NCBI RefSeq assembly: GCF_003958625.1
Contig: NZ_RSEL01000020.1
Location: 62,001-126,000 of the forward strand
DNA: 64,000 nucleotides
Source of the DNA: Tsuneonella rigui
GTDB taxonomy: Bacteria > Pseudomonadota > Alphaproteobacteria > Sphingomonadales > Sphingomonadaceae
Reading direction: 5' to 3'
The translations under genes were made by a program, and so were the position numbers. The notes below the pieces were generated by a model. That model saw only the letters and a list, made by a program, of their open reading frames with translations. It searched no databases and was not told where the DNA came from. This document shows, piece by piece, positions 56,295 through 64,000 of this stretch; the first letter of the stretch is position 1; every line of letters begins with the position of its first letter.

Positions 56295-57197
56295 ATGGCG
56301 GAAGCGATCGTCCCCGACAGCGAGCATCGCGGTATTGTCGCCCGGTTGCCGCAACGCGTGCGCGATCTTGCGATGCTGGCGCGGTTCGACCGGCCGATCG
56401 GCTGGTGGCTATTGTTCTGGCCGTGCGCCTGGGGCGTGTGGCTGGCGGGAGCGGGGTGGCAGCTCGCGCTGGTCGGTTGGCTGCTGCTCGGCAGCATCGC
56501 GATGCGCGGGGCGGGGTGTGTCTACAACGACATCGTTGATGCCGATCTCGACAGGCAGGTCGCGCGCACCGCCAGCCGCCCGGTGGCGAGCGGCCGGGTG
56601 TCGGCGAAGCTCGCGTGGGGCTGGCTGCTGGCGCTGTGCCTCGTCGGCTTCGTTGTGCTGCTGCAACTGCGTTGGCAAACCGAACTGGTTGCGCTGGCGA
56701 GCCTGGTTCTGGTCGCCGCCTATCCCTTCATGAAGCGGATCACGTGGTGGCCGCAGGCGTGGCTGGGGCTGGTGTTCACCTGGGGGGCGCTGGTCGGTTG
56801 GGTGAGCTTGCGCGGCGACCAGTTGGAGGTCGCGGGCGCGCTCTACGCCGGGGCGTTCTTCTGGTGCATGGGCTACGACACGATCTACGCGCTGCAGGAC
56901 CGCGAGGACGACGCGCTGGTCGGCATTCGCTCGAGCGCGCTCAGGCTCGGCCGCCATGTGAAGTCCGGCGTGGCGCTGTTCTACGCCGCGGCCGTCGCGT
57001 TGTGGCTGCTCGCGTTCTGGCTGCTGCGCGGAGACCCGATTGCCTTGCTCGCGCTCGTCCCGGCGGCGCTGCACCTCGCCTGGCAGGTCTCGACGCTTGA
57101 CCCAGCCGATCCCGCCAATCCGCTGGAGCGCTTCCGCTCCAACCGGTTCGCCGGGGCGCTGGTGGCGGCGGCGTGCTTTGTGGTCGGCAACGCCTAG
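56295..57197 (+). CDS. ubiA: 4-hydroxybenzoate polyprenyltransferase
   Basis: 300 residues with about nine membrane segments. Attaches the prenyl chain to 4-hydroxybenzoate in ubiquinone synthesis. The two Asp-rich motifs are NDIVDADLD (78-86) and YALQDREDD. RPIGWWLLFWPCAWGVW at the N-terminus is a UbiA hallmark. Tail overlaps the convergent RNase-H-like gene by 4 bases. Confidence 0.95.
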   Translation: MAEAIVPDSEHRGIVARLPQRVRDLAMLARFDRPIGWWLLFWPCAWGVWLAGAGWQLALVGWLLLGSIAMRGAGCVYNDIVDADLDRQVARTASRPVASGRVSAKLAWGWLLALCLVGFVVLLQLRWQTELVALASLVLVAAYPFMKRITWWPQAWLGLVFTWGALVGWVSLRGDQLEVAGALYAGAFFWCMGYDTIYALQDREDDALVGIRSSALRLGRHVKSGVALFYAAAVALWLLAFWLLRGDPIALLALVPAALHLAWQVSTLDPADPANPLERFRSNRFAGALVAAACFVVGNA

Positions 57198-58069
57198 AGC
57201 GCGCCGAACGTCCAGCCTTCGGTGCGGGCGATCTCGGGGGTCATCTCGGGCGGGTGCCAGTGCTCCGGGCGGTGTGCGACCGAGCGCAGCCATGCGGCGG
57301 CGAGCAGCGCGTCGGAGCGGTGATCGTCGATTGGGCCGCGCCCGCGCACCGGCTTGCTGCCGATCGCGGCCAGCGCTTCGTTGAGTTCCGCATAGGTTCG
57401 CAGCTTGCTACGCGACGCGGTGCGCCCCGCAGCGATGGCGGCAATGGTGGTGTAGATTTCGACCGCGACCGATCCGTGCTCGGGCAGGGGGTCGAACGGC
57501 CACAGCGCGATCTTGCCGTCGAGCCGTTGCAGCACGCGCATGCCGGTGAGGCTCGCCTTGCCGACCTGGCTTGCGCCGACGAGGTTGAAGTTGCTGGTCG
57601 GCCGGCACCCCAGGGCGATTTGGCCGAGCCGCTCGGTCACCCGCAGCCGGCCGATGCCGCCGCCGAACAGATCGCCCTCGCGCCCGCCGTGGCGGCGGTA
57701 GTGCCGAGCAATCTCGGGGTGATCGACGAAGGTGCTTGCACCGAGGTGCAAGTCATCGGCGCACATCGCCTCGACCATCGCCCACAGCGCGCGGGCATCG
57801 GGCGGGCTGTCGGCCCAGCCGGGGAAGTAGGCGCCTTGGTCGGCCGAGGCGAGCGATCCCGAGATGTCGAGCCCGACCAGCGTCTCCGATGGCATCTTCT
57901 TGAGGATCCAGTCCGCGACCTCTGCCCGCGACCATTTGTGGCCCGGCCGCACGATCCGCGGCGCGCTGTCGCCTGCATCGCAGATCGCCACCGCGATCCC
58001 GGCGTGGCGCTCGCCCGCCGCGCCCGACCAGTCGATCGCGGCGAAGTGTTGAAAGCGACCCGGCCTCAC
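57194..58069 (-). CDS. uncharacterised RNase-H-like protein coupled to rarA
   Basis: 291 residues. AAIDWSGAAGERHAGIAVAI (9-28) and GLDISGSL (65-72) look like the two Asp-bearing strands of an RNase-H-like fold (DUF429-type), with a later IDDHRSDALLAAAWLR (about 247-262) that could supply the third acidic residues. No exact family recognised. The start GTG overlaps the rarA stop (GTGA), so both are probably made from one message, hinting at a DNA-related job. Function unproven. Confidence 0.65.
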   Translation of the reverse strand: MRPGRFQHFAAIDWSGAAGERHAGIAVAICDAGDSAPRIVRPGHKWSRAEVADWILKKMPSETLVGLDISGSLASADQGAYFPGWADSPPDARALWAMVEAMCADDLHLGASTFVDHPEIARHYRRHGGREGDLFGGGIGRLRVTERLGQIALGCRPTSNFNLVGASQVGKASLTGMRVLQRLDGKIALWPFDPLPEHGSVAVEIYTTIAAIAAGRTASRSKLRTYAELNEALAAIGSKPVRGRGPIDDHRSDALLAAAWLRSVAHRPEHWHPPEMTPEIARTEGWTFGAL

Positions 58070-59397
58070 TCGCCGTGGCGCTCGGCGCGCAGCTTGTTCC
58101 AGTATTCGATGCGCTTGCGGATCTCGCGTTCAAACCCGCGCTCGGCCGGATCGTAGTAAGTCTGCCGCTCCATCTCCTCGGGCCAGTAGTTGGCGCCCGA
58201 GAAGCCGTCCTCGGCATCGTGGTCGTAGGCGTAGCCCTTGCCGTAGCCGATATCCTTCATCAGCCTGGTCGGCGCGTTGAGGATGTTCTGCGGCGGCATC
58301 AGGCTGCCGGTCTCCTTGGCGCTGCGCCAAGCGGCCTTCTGCGCCATGTAGGCGGCGTTCGATTTGGGCGCGGTCGCGCAGTAAAGGCATGCCTGCACGA
58401 TCGCGAGCTCGCCCTCGGGAGATCCCAAGAACTCGTAGGTGTCCTTGGCGGCGAGGCACTGCACCACCGCCTGCGGGTCGGCGAGGCCGATGTCCTCGAT
58501 CGCGGCGCGGATCAGACGGCGGAGGACGAACAGCGGCTCCTCCCCTGCAACCAGCATGCGAGCGAGGTAATAAAGGGTTGCATCGGGATCGGAACCGCGC
58601 AGCGATTTGTGCCACGCCGAGATGAGGTTGTAGTGCCCCTCGCGGTCCTTGTCGTACACCGCGACGCGGCGCTGGAGGAACTTGCCCAGTTCCCCGGGAT
58701 CGAGCGGGTGGTCGATCTTCGCCGCGTAGAGCGTCTCGGCCTGATTGAGCAGAAAGCGCCCGTCGCCGTCGGCGCTGGCGACCAGCGCGTCCTTCGCTTC
58801 GGCGGTGAGGGGAAGGGGGCCCTCGAGCTCCTCCGCCTTGTCGAGCAGCTTGCACAGTGCCTTGGCGTCCAGCCGGTGCAGGATCAGCACCTGCGCGCGG
58901 CTGAGGAGCGCGGCGTTGAGCTCGAAACTCGGGTTCTCGGTCGTCGCGCCGACCAGCGTCACCGTGCCGCGCTCGACGAAGGGCAGGAAGCCGTCCTGCT
59001 GCGCGCGGTTGAAGCGGTGGATCTCGTCCACGAACAGCAACGTGCGCTGGCCGCCCTCGGCTGCCTTGTCGGCCTCCGCGAAGGCCTTCTTGAGGTCGGC
59101 CACGCCCGAGAACACCGCGCTGATCGCGACGAAGCGCATGCCCACCGCGTCGGCGAGCAGGCGGGCGATGCTGGTTTTGCCGGTGCCGGGCGGGCCCCAC
59201 AGGATCATGCTGGAGAGGCGGCCTGCCGCTACCATCCGGCCGATCGCGCCTTCCGGCCCGGTCAGGTGCTCCTGCCCCACCACTTCGTCGAGCGCGCGCG
59301 GGCGCAGCCGGTCGGCCAGCGGCGCGTCGGGGCGCGGCTCGTCATTGCGGGCAGGGGGGGACGCAACCGTGTCGGGGAAGAGATCGGCCATCTCCAT
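58066..59397 (-). CDS. rarA: replication-associated recombination protein A (AAA+ ATPase)
   Basis: 443 residues. Walker A GPPGTGKT (68-75), Walker B LLFVDEIHRF (120-129) and the sensor GATTENPSFELNAALLSR define the RarA/MgsA family, which acts at stalled replication forks with the clamp-loader fold. The N-terminus PLADRLRPRALDEVVGQEHL is also diagnostic. It is the first gene of a two-gene operon. Confidence 0.96.
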   Translation of the reverse strand: MEMADLFPDTVASPPARNDEPRPDAPLADRLRPRALDEVVGQEHLTGPEGAIGRMVAAGRLSSMILWGPPGTGKTSIARLLADAVGMRFVAISAVFSGVADLKKAFAEADKAAEGGQRTLLFVDEIHRFNRAQQDGFLPFVERGTVTLVGATTENPSFELNAALLSRAQVLILHRLDAKALCKLLDKAEELEGPLPLTAEAKDALVASADGDGRFLLNQAETLYAAKIDHPLDPGELGKFLQRRVAVYDKDREGHYNLISAWHKSLRGSDPDATLYYLARMLVAGEEPLFVLRRLIRAAIEDIGLADPQAVVQCLAAKDTYEFLGSPEGELAIVQACLYCATAPKSNAAYMAQKAAWRSAKETGSLMPPQNILNAPTRLMKDIGYGKGYAYDHDAEDGFSGANYWPEEMERQTYYDPAERGFEREIRKRIEYWNKLRAERHGE

Positions 59398-59451
59398 CCA
59401 ACATAGGAAATCGCGCTTTGATCCGGGAGGGCTCTTGTAATTCGATCGGTC

Positions 59452-59475
59452 TAAGATATATCGTGAACTATCTTA
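59452..59475. promoter_or_regulatory. palindromic operator candidate upstream of the PadR gene
   Basis: TAAGATA (59452-59458) and TATCTTA (59469-59475) are perfect inverse repeats with a 10-base spacer, ending 17 bases before the ATG. The AT-rich arms stand out in GC-rich DNA and fit a dimeric winged-helix regulator, so autoregulation is likely. Confidence 0.65.
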
Positions 59476-59492
59476 AGAAGGAGACGCATCAC

Positions 59493-60173
59493 ATGCGACA
59501 TGGATACGAGCGCGATATCAAGCGCGCATTCAAGGCGGCGATGGCCGCGAAGATGGCCGGCAAGATGGCCGGCCGCGGATGGGGCGACGACAACGGTCCG
59601 TTCGGCCCGCACGGACCGTTCGGTGCCAATGGCCCGTGGGGCCCCGGCGGCCCGTTCGGCCCCAACGGCCCCTGGGGCGGTGACGGCCCGCGCGGTGGTC
59701 GCGGCCGGCGCGGGCGGATGTTCGGCCAGGGCGAGCTGCGCCTCGCGCTGCTCAAGCTGATCGCCGACCAGCCGCGCCATGGCTACGAACTGATCAAGGC
59801 AATCGAGGAGCTGACCGGCGGCGACTATGCGCCGAGCCCGGGCGCAGTGTACCCGACGCTACAACTGCTCGCGGACGAGGGTCTGATCGAGGAGAAGGCC
59901 GACGACACATCGCCGCGCAAGCCGTTTCAGGCAACTGAGCAGGGCCGGCAGGAACTCGAAGCCAAGGCCGAAGAGGTCGAGGCGCTGTTCACCCGCCTGT
60001 CCGAGCACGCCGATCGCGAACAGCGCGGGCGTTCGCCGCACCTGTTCCGCGCGATGGGCAACCTCGCCCAGGTGCTCAAGCACAAGGCCCGCTCGGGCTC
60101 GCTCGACGAACAGGCGATGAACGAGATCGTCGACATGATCGACGAGATGGCCAAGCGGATCGAGCGCCTGTGA
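59493..60173 (+). CDS. PadR family transcriptional regulator with Gly/Pro-rich N-terminal segment
   Basis: 226 residues. The PadR winged helix spans about 80-165: LRLALLKLIADQPRHGYELI, SPGAVYPTLQLLADEGLI and a wing. Before it, residues 30-72 are a repeated GPFGPHGPFGANGPWG pattern of no known fold. The C-terminal helix is the dimer arm. It likely represses its own operon through the palindrome upstream. AAGGAG lies before ATG 59493. Followed by two genes on the same transcript. Confidence 0.9.
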   Translation: MRHGYERDIKRAFKAAMAAKMAGKMAGRGWGDDNGPFGPHGPFGANGPWGPGGPFGPNGPWGGDGPRGGRGRRGRMFGQGELRLALLKLIADQPRHGYELIKAIEELTGGDYAPSPGAVYPTLQLLADEGLIEEKADDTSPRKPFQATEQGRQELEAKAEEVEALFTRLSEHADREQRGRSPHLFRAMGNLAQVLKHKARSGSLDEQAMNEIVDMIDEMAKRIERL

Positions 60174-60487
60174 TTGCCAGCACCGCTGAGGTGCCGACGG
60201 CGAGCGGCTCGAAGTACCTCCAGCAACTGTGCAAGCACTGGCAGCACAACCTGGCCGTCCAGTTTGACGCGTCGCGCGGGACCATCGTCTTCCCGCGCGA
60301 CGCGCGCGGCGCCGAGTGGGCAGGCGACGGGAGGGTCACGCTGACCGCGCACGCCGACCGCCTCGAGTGCCGGATCGACGCAAGCGAGCTCGGTCAGCTC
60401 GAAGCGCTCAAGGGCGCGCTGGCCCGCCACCTCGACCGCTTTGCCTTTCGCGAGGCGCCGCTGGCGTTCGACTGGCGGGACGCGTGA
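60170..60487 (+). CDS. DUF2218 protein
   Basis: 105 residues. GSKYLQQLCKHWQHNL followed by GTIVFPRDARGAEW and LEALKGALARHLDRFAFRE matches DUF2218, whose members often sit with siderophore or PadR-type regulators. Start GTG overlaps the PadR stop (GTGA). Confidence 0.85.
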   Translation: MIASTAEVPTASGSKYLQQLCKHWQHNLAVQFDASRGTIVFPRDARGAEWAGDGRVTLTAHADRLECRIDASELGQLEALKGALARHLDRFAFREAPLAFDWRDA

Positions 60488-60533
60488 GGGCGTGGTATCC
60501 TCCCCGCGGGGTTGCTTCTCGGGGGAGGATAGC

Positions 60534-60977
60534 ATGACCGAACTGACCGCAGATCCGGGCACCGGGATGCCCGAAGGCTCGCGCACGCCGTGGCACTTCT
60601 GGCTCGCGAGCATCGTCTCGCTGCTGTGGAACGCCTTTGGCGCTTACCTTTATACGATGGCCAATCTGGGCGCTGCATCGGTTACCGCCAAAATGCCGCC
60701 CGAGATGAAGGCCTACGCCGCGTCGATGCCGATCTGGGCCCACACGGGCTGGGCGATAGGAATTTGGGGCTCACTCGCTGGCTCCCTGCTTCTATTGATC
60801 CGTTCGCGCCACGCGGAATGGGCGTTTGCCGCATCGCTGGCGGGCGCGATCGTCAGCTATGTCGCGCAAGCGCAAGCCGGGGTGCTCACTCCTGTCCAAC
60901 CGATTGTCATCGTCGGCGCGATCGTGCTGCAGTGGTGGTACGCCCGCCGCATGCGTGCGGCCGGGGTTCTGCGCTAA
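60534..60977 (+). CDS. hypothetical four-segment membrane protein
   Basis: 147 residues with four predicted membrane segments (about 21-41, 72-93, 99-117 and 121-138). No family recognised with confidence. GGGGGAGGA precedes the ATG. Third gene after PadR and DUF2218 on the same strand and probably under the same control. Its stop overlaps the tail of the glycosyltransferase on the other strand. Confidence 0.7.
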   Translation: MTELTADPGTGMPEGSRTPWHFWLASIVSLLWNAFGAYLYTMANLGAASVTAKMPPEMKAYAASMPIWAHTGWAIGIWGSLAGSLLLLIRSRHAEWAFAASLAGAIVSYVAQAQAGVLTPVQPIVIVGAIVLQWWYARRMRAAGVLR

Positions 60978-62131
60978 CCGCCCTTGGCTTCGACCAGGCG
61001 GAGGTACACGTCCGCCACGGCCTGGTTGATCGCATCCCACGAGAAATCGCGGCTGCGCTGCTCGCCCGCGGCGCCGTGTTGCGCGCGCAAGCCCGGGTCG
61101 GCGATGTAGCGCGCGATCGCGTCGGCGTAGGCAGGCGAGACATCTCCTTCGGGCACGATCAGCGTGCCCGAGACGCCGTCCTGGACGAGGCTGGTGGTCC
61201 CGGTCGCCCCGGCTGCGACCACCGGCAACCCGCTTGCCATCGCTTCCAGCGTGACGTTGCCGAAGGTCTCGGTGATCGAGGGGTTGAACAAGAGGTCCGC
61301 GCTCGCCAGCGCCTGGCCGAGCGCCGCGCCGGAGCGGAAGCCGATGAAGCAGGCTTCCTCGCCGAGGTTGTCCTCGAACCACTTGCGCGCGGGGCCTTCG
61401 CCGATCACCAACACCTTGTGCGGCGCGCCGCGTTCGCGGAGCAGGCGCATGGTCTCGGTGAACTTGTCGAGGCCCTTTTCCATCACCAGCCGGCCGAGGA
61501 AGGCGATCACGACATCGTCCTCCGCGAACCCGAGCTCGCGCCGCCACGCCGGGTCGCGCTTGTCGGGCCCGAAGATCGAGCGGTCGACCCCGCGCGACCA
61601 GATCGACACGTCGAAGCTCATGCGCTGCTGCTTGAGCACCTCGACCATGCTCGGCGAGGGGGCGACCAGCGCATCGCAGCGGCGGTAGAACCGGCGCAGG
61701 ATCGCCTCCACCAGCGGCTCGGTGAACCCGAGTCCGTAGTAGCGCGGATAGGTCTCGAACCGGGTGTGGACTGATGCGAGCACCGGGATGCCATGCTCGC
61801 GCGCCCAGGTCACCGCGCGGTGCGACACGACGTCGGGCGAGGATACATGCAGCACGTTGGGCTTGAACCGCGCGAGGTCCTCGCGGATCGATGAGGTCAG
61901 TGAAAGCGGGAAGCGAAATTCGCTCCGCCCCGGGATCGGCACCGACGGGATCGAGACGAGGTCGCCGGTCGGCGGGAAGGCGGGCTCGTCGATGGTCGGC
62001 GAATACACCCGCACTTGCGCGCCCTTGCTCAGCACATAGCCGACGAGCCGGTTCAACGCCTGGTTCGCCCCGTCGCGGACCATGTTGTAGTTGCCGCTGA
62101 ACAGCGCAATCCGAAGGCCCGCAAGCTTCAT
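60974..62131 (-). CDS. glycosyltransferase family 4, mannosyl/sulfoquinovosyl type
   Basis: 385 residues, GT-B fold. GNYNMVRDGANQALNRLVGYV at the N-terminus and VLHVSSPDVVSHRAVTWAREHGIPV resemble GDP-mannose- and UDP-sugar-dependent transferases that act on diacylglycerol or glycolipids (MgtA, SQD2-like). The C-half has FLGRLVMEKGLDKF, VIGEGPAR and ITETFGNVTLEAMASGLPV (E-x7-E). ATG 62131 is preferred; 62143 is possible. Acceptor lipid not determined. Confidence 0.88.
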   Translation of the reverse strand: MKLAGLRIALFSGNYNMVRDGANQALNRLVGYVLSKGAQVRVYSPTIDEPAFPPTGDLVSIPSVPIPGRSEFRFPLSLTSSIREDLARFKPNVLHVSSPDVVSHRAVTWAREHGIPVLASVHTRFETYPRYYGLGFTEPLVEAILRRFYRRCDALVAPSPSMVEVLKQQRMSFDVSIWSRGVDRSIFGPDKRDPAWRRELGFAEDDVVIAFLGRLVMEKGLDKFTETMRLLRERGAPHKVLVIGEGPARKWFEDNLGEEACFIGFRSGAALGQALASADLLFNPSITETFGNVTLEAMASGLPVVAAGATGTTSLVQDGVSGTLIVPEGDVSPAYADAIARYIADPGLRAQHGAAGEQRSRDFSWDAINQAVADVYLRLVEAKGG

Positions 62132-62261
62132 GCGGCGGGCCATACGCAGCGATGGCCGGTCTGGCCAGACTAGAGAACGGTCGCAAAGCCGCCTCGCTTC
62201 ACCGGCTAATTCCATTGCGCACTTGACTCGCTGCACCGCAACATTAGTGCGGCCGACGGGC

Positions 62262-62306
62262 CACGCGGTCCCAACGCCGCGCGTGCTCTCTGCAAGGAGA
62301 GACTAC
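62262..62306 (+). promoter_or_regulatory. structured serC leader (two hairpins, second hides the Shine-Dalgarno)
   Basis: The first hairpin pairs CACGCGG (62262-62268) with CCGC and GTG (62277-62280, 62283-62285). The second pairs CTCTC (62286-62290) with GAGAG (62297-62301), burying the AAGGAGAG Shine-Dalgarno of serC. Location directly before serC matches the serC RNA motif known from alphaproteobacteria, from memory. Confidence 0.55.
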
Positions 62307-63470
62307 ATGACTGCACAGCCGACGCTCCGTCCGGAGCGCCCTTTCTTTTCGTCTGGTCCCACCGCCAAGCCGCCCGGCTGGTCCTTGGACAAGCTCGACA
62401 CCCGCTCGCTGGGCCGTTCGCACCGGGCATCCTATCCCAAGAGCCGGCTGAAATACGCCATCGACCTCTCGAAAGAGCTGCTCGGCGTGCCCGAGGACTA
62501 CCTCGTCGGCATCATGCCGGGCTCCGACACCGGCGCGCTCGAGTGCGCGATGTGGACGATGCTCGGCGGCGGCCGCCCGGTCACCGTGGCGGCGTGGGAA
62601 AGCTTCGGCAACGTGTGGATCCAGGATGCGGCCAAGCAATTGAAGCTGCCCAACCTGACCACGCTCGATGCCGATTACGGCGAGGTGCCCGATCTCGCCT
62701 CGATCCCGCAGGACAACGATGTCGTGTTCACCTGGAACGGCACGACCAGCGGCGCGAAGATTCCGAACACCGACTGGCTCGCCCCGAACCGCGCGGGCGT
62801 GACGATCAACGATGCCACCAGCGCCATCTTCGCGATGGAGATGGACTGGGCGAAGCTCGATGCGACGACCTATTCGTGGCAGAAGGTGATGGGCTCGGAA
62901 GCCCAGCACGGGATGCTCATCCTCAGCCCCAAGGCGGTCGAACGGATCGAGAGCTACGATCCCGACTGGCCGCTGCCCAAGCTGTTCCGGATCAAGAAGA
63001 AGGGCAAGCTCGACCGCGCGATCTTCGAAGGCTCGACGATCAACACGCCGTCGATGCTGGCGACCGAAGACTACATCATGGCGCTCGAATGGGCGCGAGG
63101 CATCGGCGGCCGGCAGGCGATGTTCGAGCGGGCCGACCGCAACGCGAAGACGGTGCTCGACTGGATCGAAGCAACCCCGTGGCTGCGCAACATGGTCGCC
63201 GATCCCGCGCAGCGCACCAATACCGGGGTGTGCATGGTCTTCCAGGGCGACTGGTACGAAAGCCTCTCGGCCGAGGAGCAGGCGAACGTGCCCAAGAAGA
63301 TCGCGGCTGAGCTCGAGAAGCTGGAGGTCGGCTACGACTTCAACGGCTACCGTGATGCCCCGCCGAGCTTGCGGATTTGGTGCGGCGGCTCGGTCGAGCA
63401 CGAAGACATCGCGCGCCTGCTGCCCTGGATCGAGTGGGCTTACGAAGCCCTCAAGAACGGCGAGCTGTAA
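62307..63470 (+). CDS. serC: phosphoserine aminotransferase
   Basis: 387 residues, PLP enzyme that converts 3-phosphohydroxypyruvate to phosphoserine. The PLP lysine is K193 in TTYSWQKVMGSEAQHG. RPFFSSGPTAKPPGWS and GRSHR at the N-terminus are typical of the alphaproteobacterial form. Start is fixed by AAGGAGAGACTAC. serA follows 97 bases later across a REP-like element. Confidence 0.95.
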   Translation: MTAQPTLRPERPFFSSGPTAKPPGWSLDKLDTRSLGRSHRASYPKSRLKYAIDLSKELLGVPEDYLVGIMPGSDTGALECAMWTMLGGGRPVTVAAWESFGNVWIQDAAKQLKLPNLTTLDADYGEVPDLASIPQDNDVVFTWNGTTSGAKIPNTDWLAPNRAGVTINDATSAIFAMEMDWAKLDATTYSWQKVMGSEAQHGMLILSPKAVERIESYDPDWPLPKLFRIKKKGKLDRAIFEGSTINTPSMLATEDYIMALEWARGIGGRQAMFERADRNAKTVLDWIEATPWLRNMVADPAQRTNTGVCMVFQGDWYESLSAEEQANVPKKIAAELEKLEVGYDFNGYRDAPPSLRIWCGGSVEHEDIARLLPWIEWAYEALKNGEL

Positions 63471-63476
63471 GGCCAG

Positions 63477-63557
63477 CGTCGTCCCAGCGAAAGCTGGGAC
63501 CTCGTGCCGCCACGCAAAACATTCCCGCACAAGATCCCAGCCTGCGCTGGGATGACG
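63477..63557. repeat. REP-like element, family A, copy 3 (two facing palindromes)
   Basis: GTCCCAGC/GCTGGGAC (63481-63488 / 63493-63500, loop GAAA) and ATCCCAGC/GCTGGGAT (63534-63541 / 63546-63553, loop CTGC), with flanks CGTC, CTCGTGC and GATGACGG shared with the copies at 9500-9582 and 13691-13748. The serA Shine-Dalgarno starts at its right edge. Confidence 0.85.
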
Positions 63558-63567
63558 GAGAAATCCC

Positions 63568-64000
63568 ATGACCAAGCCCAAAGTCCTCATTTCGGACAAG
63601 ATGGACCCCAACGCCGCGCGCATTTTCGAGGAGCGCGGGTGCGAGGTCGACGTGATCACCGGCGAAACGCCCGCCGAGCTCATCGCCCGCATCGGCGAAT
63701 ACGACGGCCTCGCCATCCGCAGCTCGACCAAGGTGACCAAGGAAGTGCTCGACGCCGCGACCAAACTCAAGGTCATCGGCCGTGCCGGCATCGGGGTCGA
63801 CAACGTCGACGTGCCCTACGCCTCGTCGAAGGGCATCGTGGTGATGAACACCCCGTTCGGCAACTCGATCACCACCGCCGAGCATGCGATCGCGCTGATC
63901 TTCGCGCTCGCGCGGCAGATCCCCGAAGCCAACGCGCGCACCCAGGCGGGCGAGTGGCCCAAGAACGGGTTCATGGGGGTCGAGGTCACCGGCAAGACGC
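63568..64000 (+). CDS. serA: D-3-phosphoglycerate dehydrogenase, N-terminal part (cut by window edge)
   Basis: 144 residues visible. Oxidises 3-phosphoglycerate in serine synthesis. KVLISDKMDPNAARIFEERG at the start, LAIRSSTKVTKEVLD and IGRAGIGVDNVDVPYAS, then VVMNTPFGNSITTAEHAI are the 2-hydroxyacid dehydrogenase substrate-domain motifs. Its NAD domain and any regulatory domain lie beyond the window. Linked to serC upstream. Confidence 0.95.
   Translation, partial: MTKPKVLISDKMDPNAARIFEERGCEVDVITGETPAELIARIGEYDGLAIRSSTKVTKEVLDAATKLKVIGRAGIGVDNVDVPYASSKGIVVMNTPFGNSITTAEHAIALIFALARQIPEANARTQAGEWPKNGFMGVEVTGKT

Overview
The window is high-GC bacterial DNA (roughly two-thirds G+C by eye) densely packed with genes, many joined by 4-base ATGA or GTGA start/stop overlaps. 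Gene content points to an alphaproteobacterium of the order Sphingomonadales (Sphingomonadaceae or Erythrobacteraceae): a crtY-crtI-crtB carotenoid operon, a DUF2585 (UPF0314) protein, a TTG-started TPR protein next to a BamB-like lipoprotein, a 56-residue-repeat YadA-type adhesin, class II dihydroorotase, a serC-serA pair with a structured leader, and dispersed REP-like palindromes. No rRNA, CRISPR array, phage structural gene, transposase or integrase was seen.

Layout. 1-4186 (minus): valine catabolism (3-hydroxyisobutyryl-CoA hydrolase cut by the window edge, acyl-CoA dehydrogenase, a small lipoprotein, methylmalonate-semialdehyde dehydrogenase), then tRNA-Gly(CCC). 4477-12021: alpha/beta hydrolase, SDR dehydrogenase, alkaline phosphatase, a degenerate GDT1-like membrane protein, 6-phosphogluconolactonase, Nudix hydrolase, DNA polymerase IV and an MFS exporter. 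12101-15644 (minus): both subunits of a biotin-dependent acyl-CoA carboxylase, bordered and split by REP-like elements. 15805-20121 (minus): the carotenoid operon crtY-crtI-LOG-crtB. 20197-25063: DUF2585 protein, MipA/OmpV outer-membrane protein, exported amidohydrolase and a Baeyer-Villiger-type flavin monooxygenase. 25071-27087: TPP riboswitch and thiC.

27091-29164 is the most foreign-looking part: three tightly overlapping genes of clearly lower GC sit 3 bases behind thiC. They encode a HEPN-like protein, a membrane-anchored helical protein and an AbiTii-domain protein. I read this as a candidate anti-phage (abortive infection) cassette inserted between thiC and an Mpo1-like gene whose last residues appear to be rewritten by the insertion.

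29161-42000: mostly small house-keeping, stress and hypothetical genes (Tat-exported intradiol dioxygenase, YbhB, DUF892, DUF4142, YaiI, COG3650 lipoprotein, hotdog thioesterase, glyoxalase, YgfZ, pyrC, rarD, glycine-zipper protein, astD). 42208-46500: a trimeric autotransporter adhesin and a small exported protein whose start codon region contains the adhesin's terminator. 46512-64000: selO, alpha/beta hydrolase, two glycosyltransferases, TPR protein plus bamB, an ICMT-like membrane methyltransferase, gshA, rsmE, ubiA, rarA with a coupled RNase-H-like unknown, a PadR-DUF2218-membrane operon, and serC-serA (serA cut by the window edge).

All functional calls come from reading translated sequence for family motifs; no search was run. 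Starts were chosen by Shine-Dalgarno position, signal peptide placement and overlap with the upstream gene.
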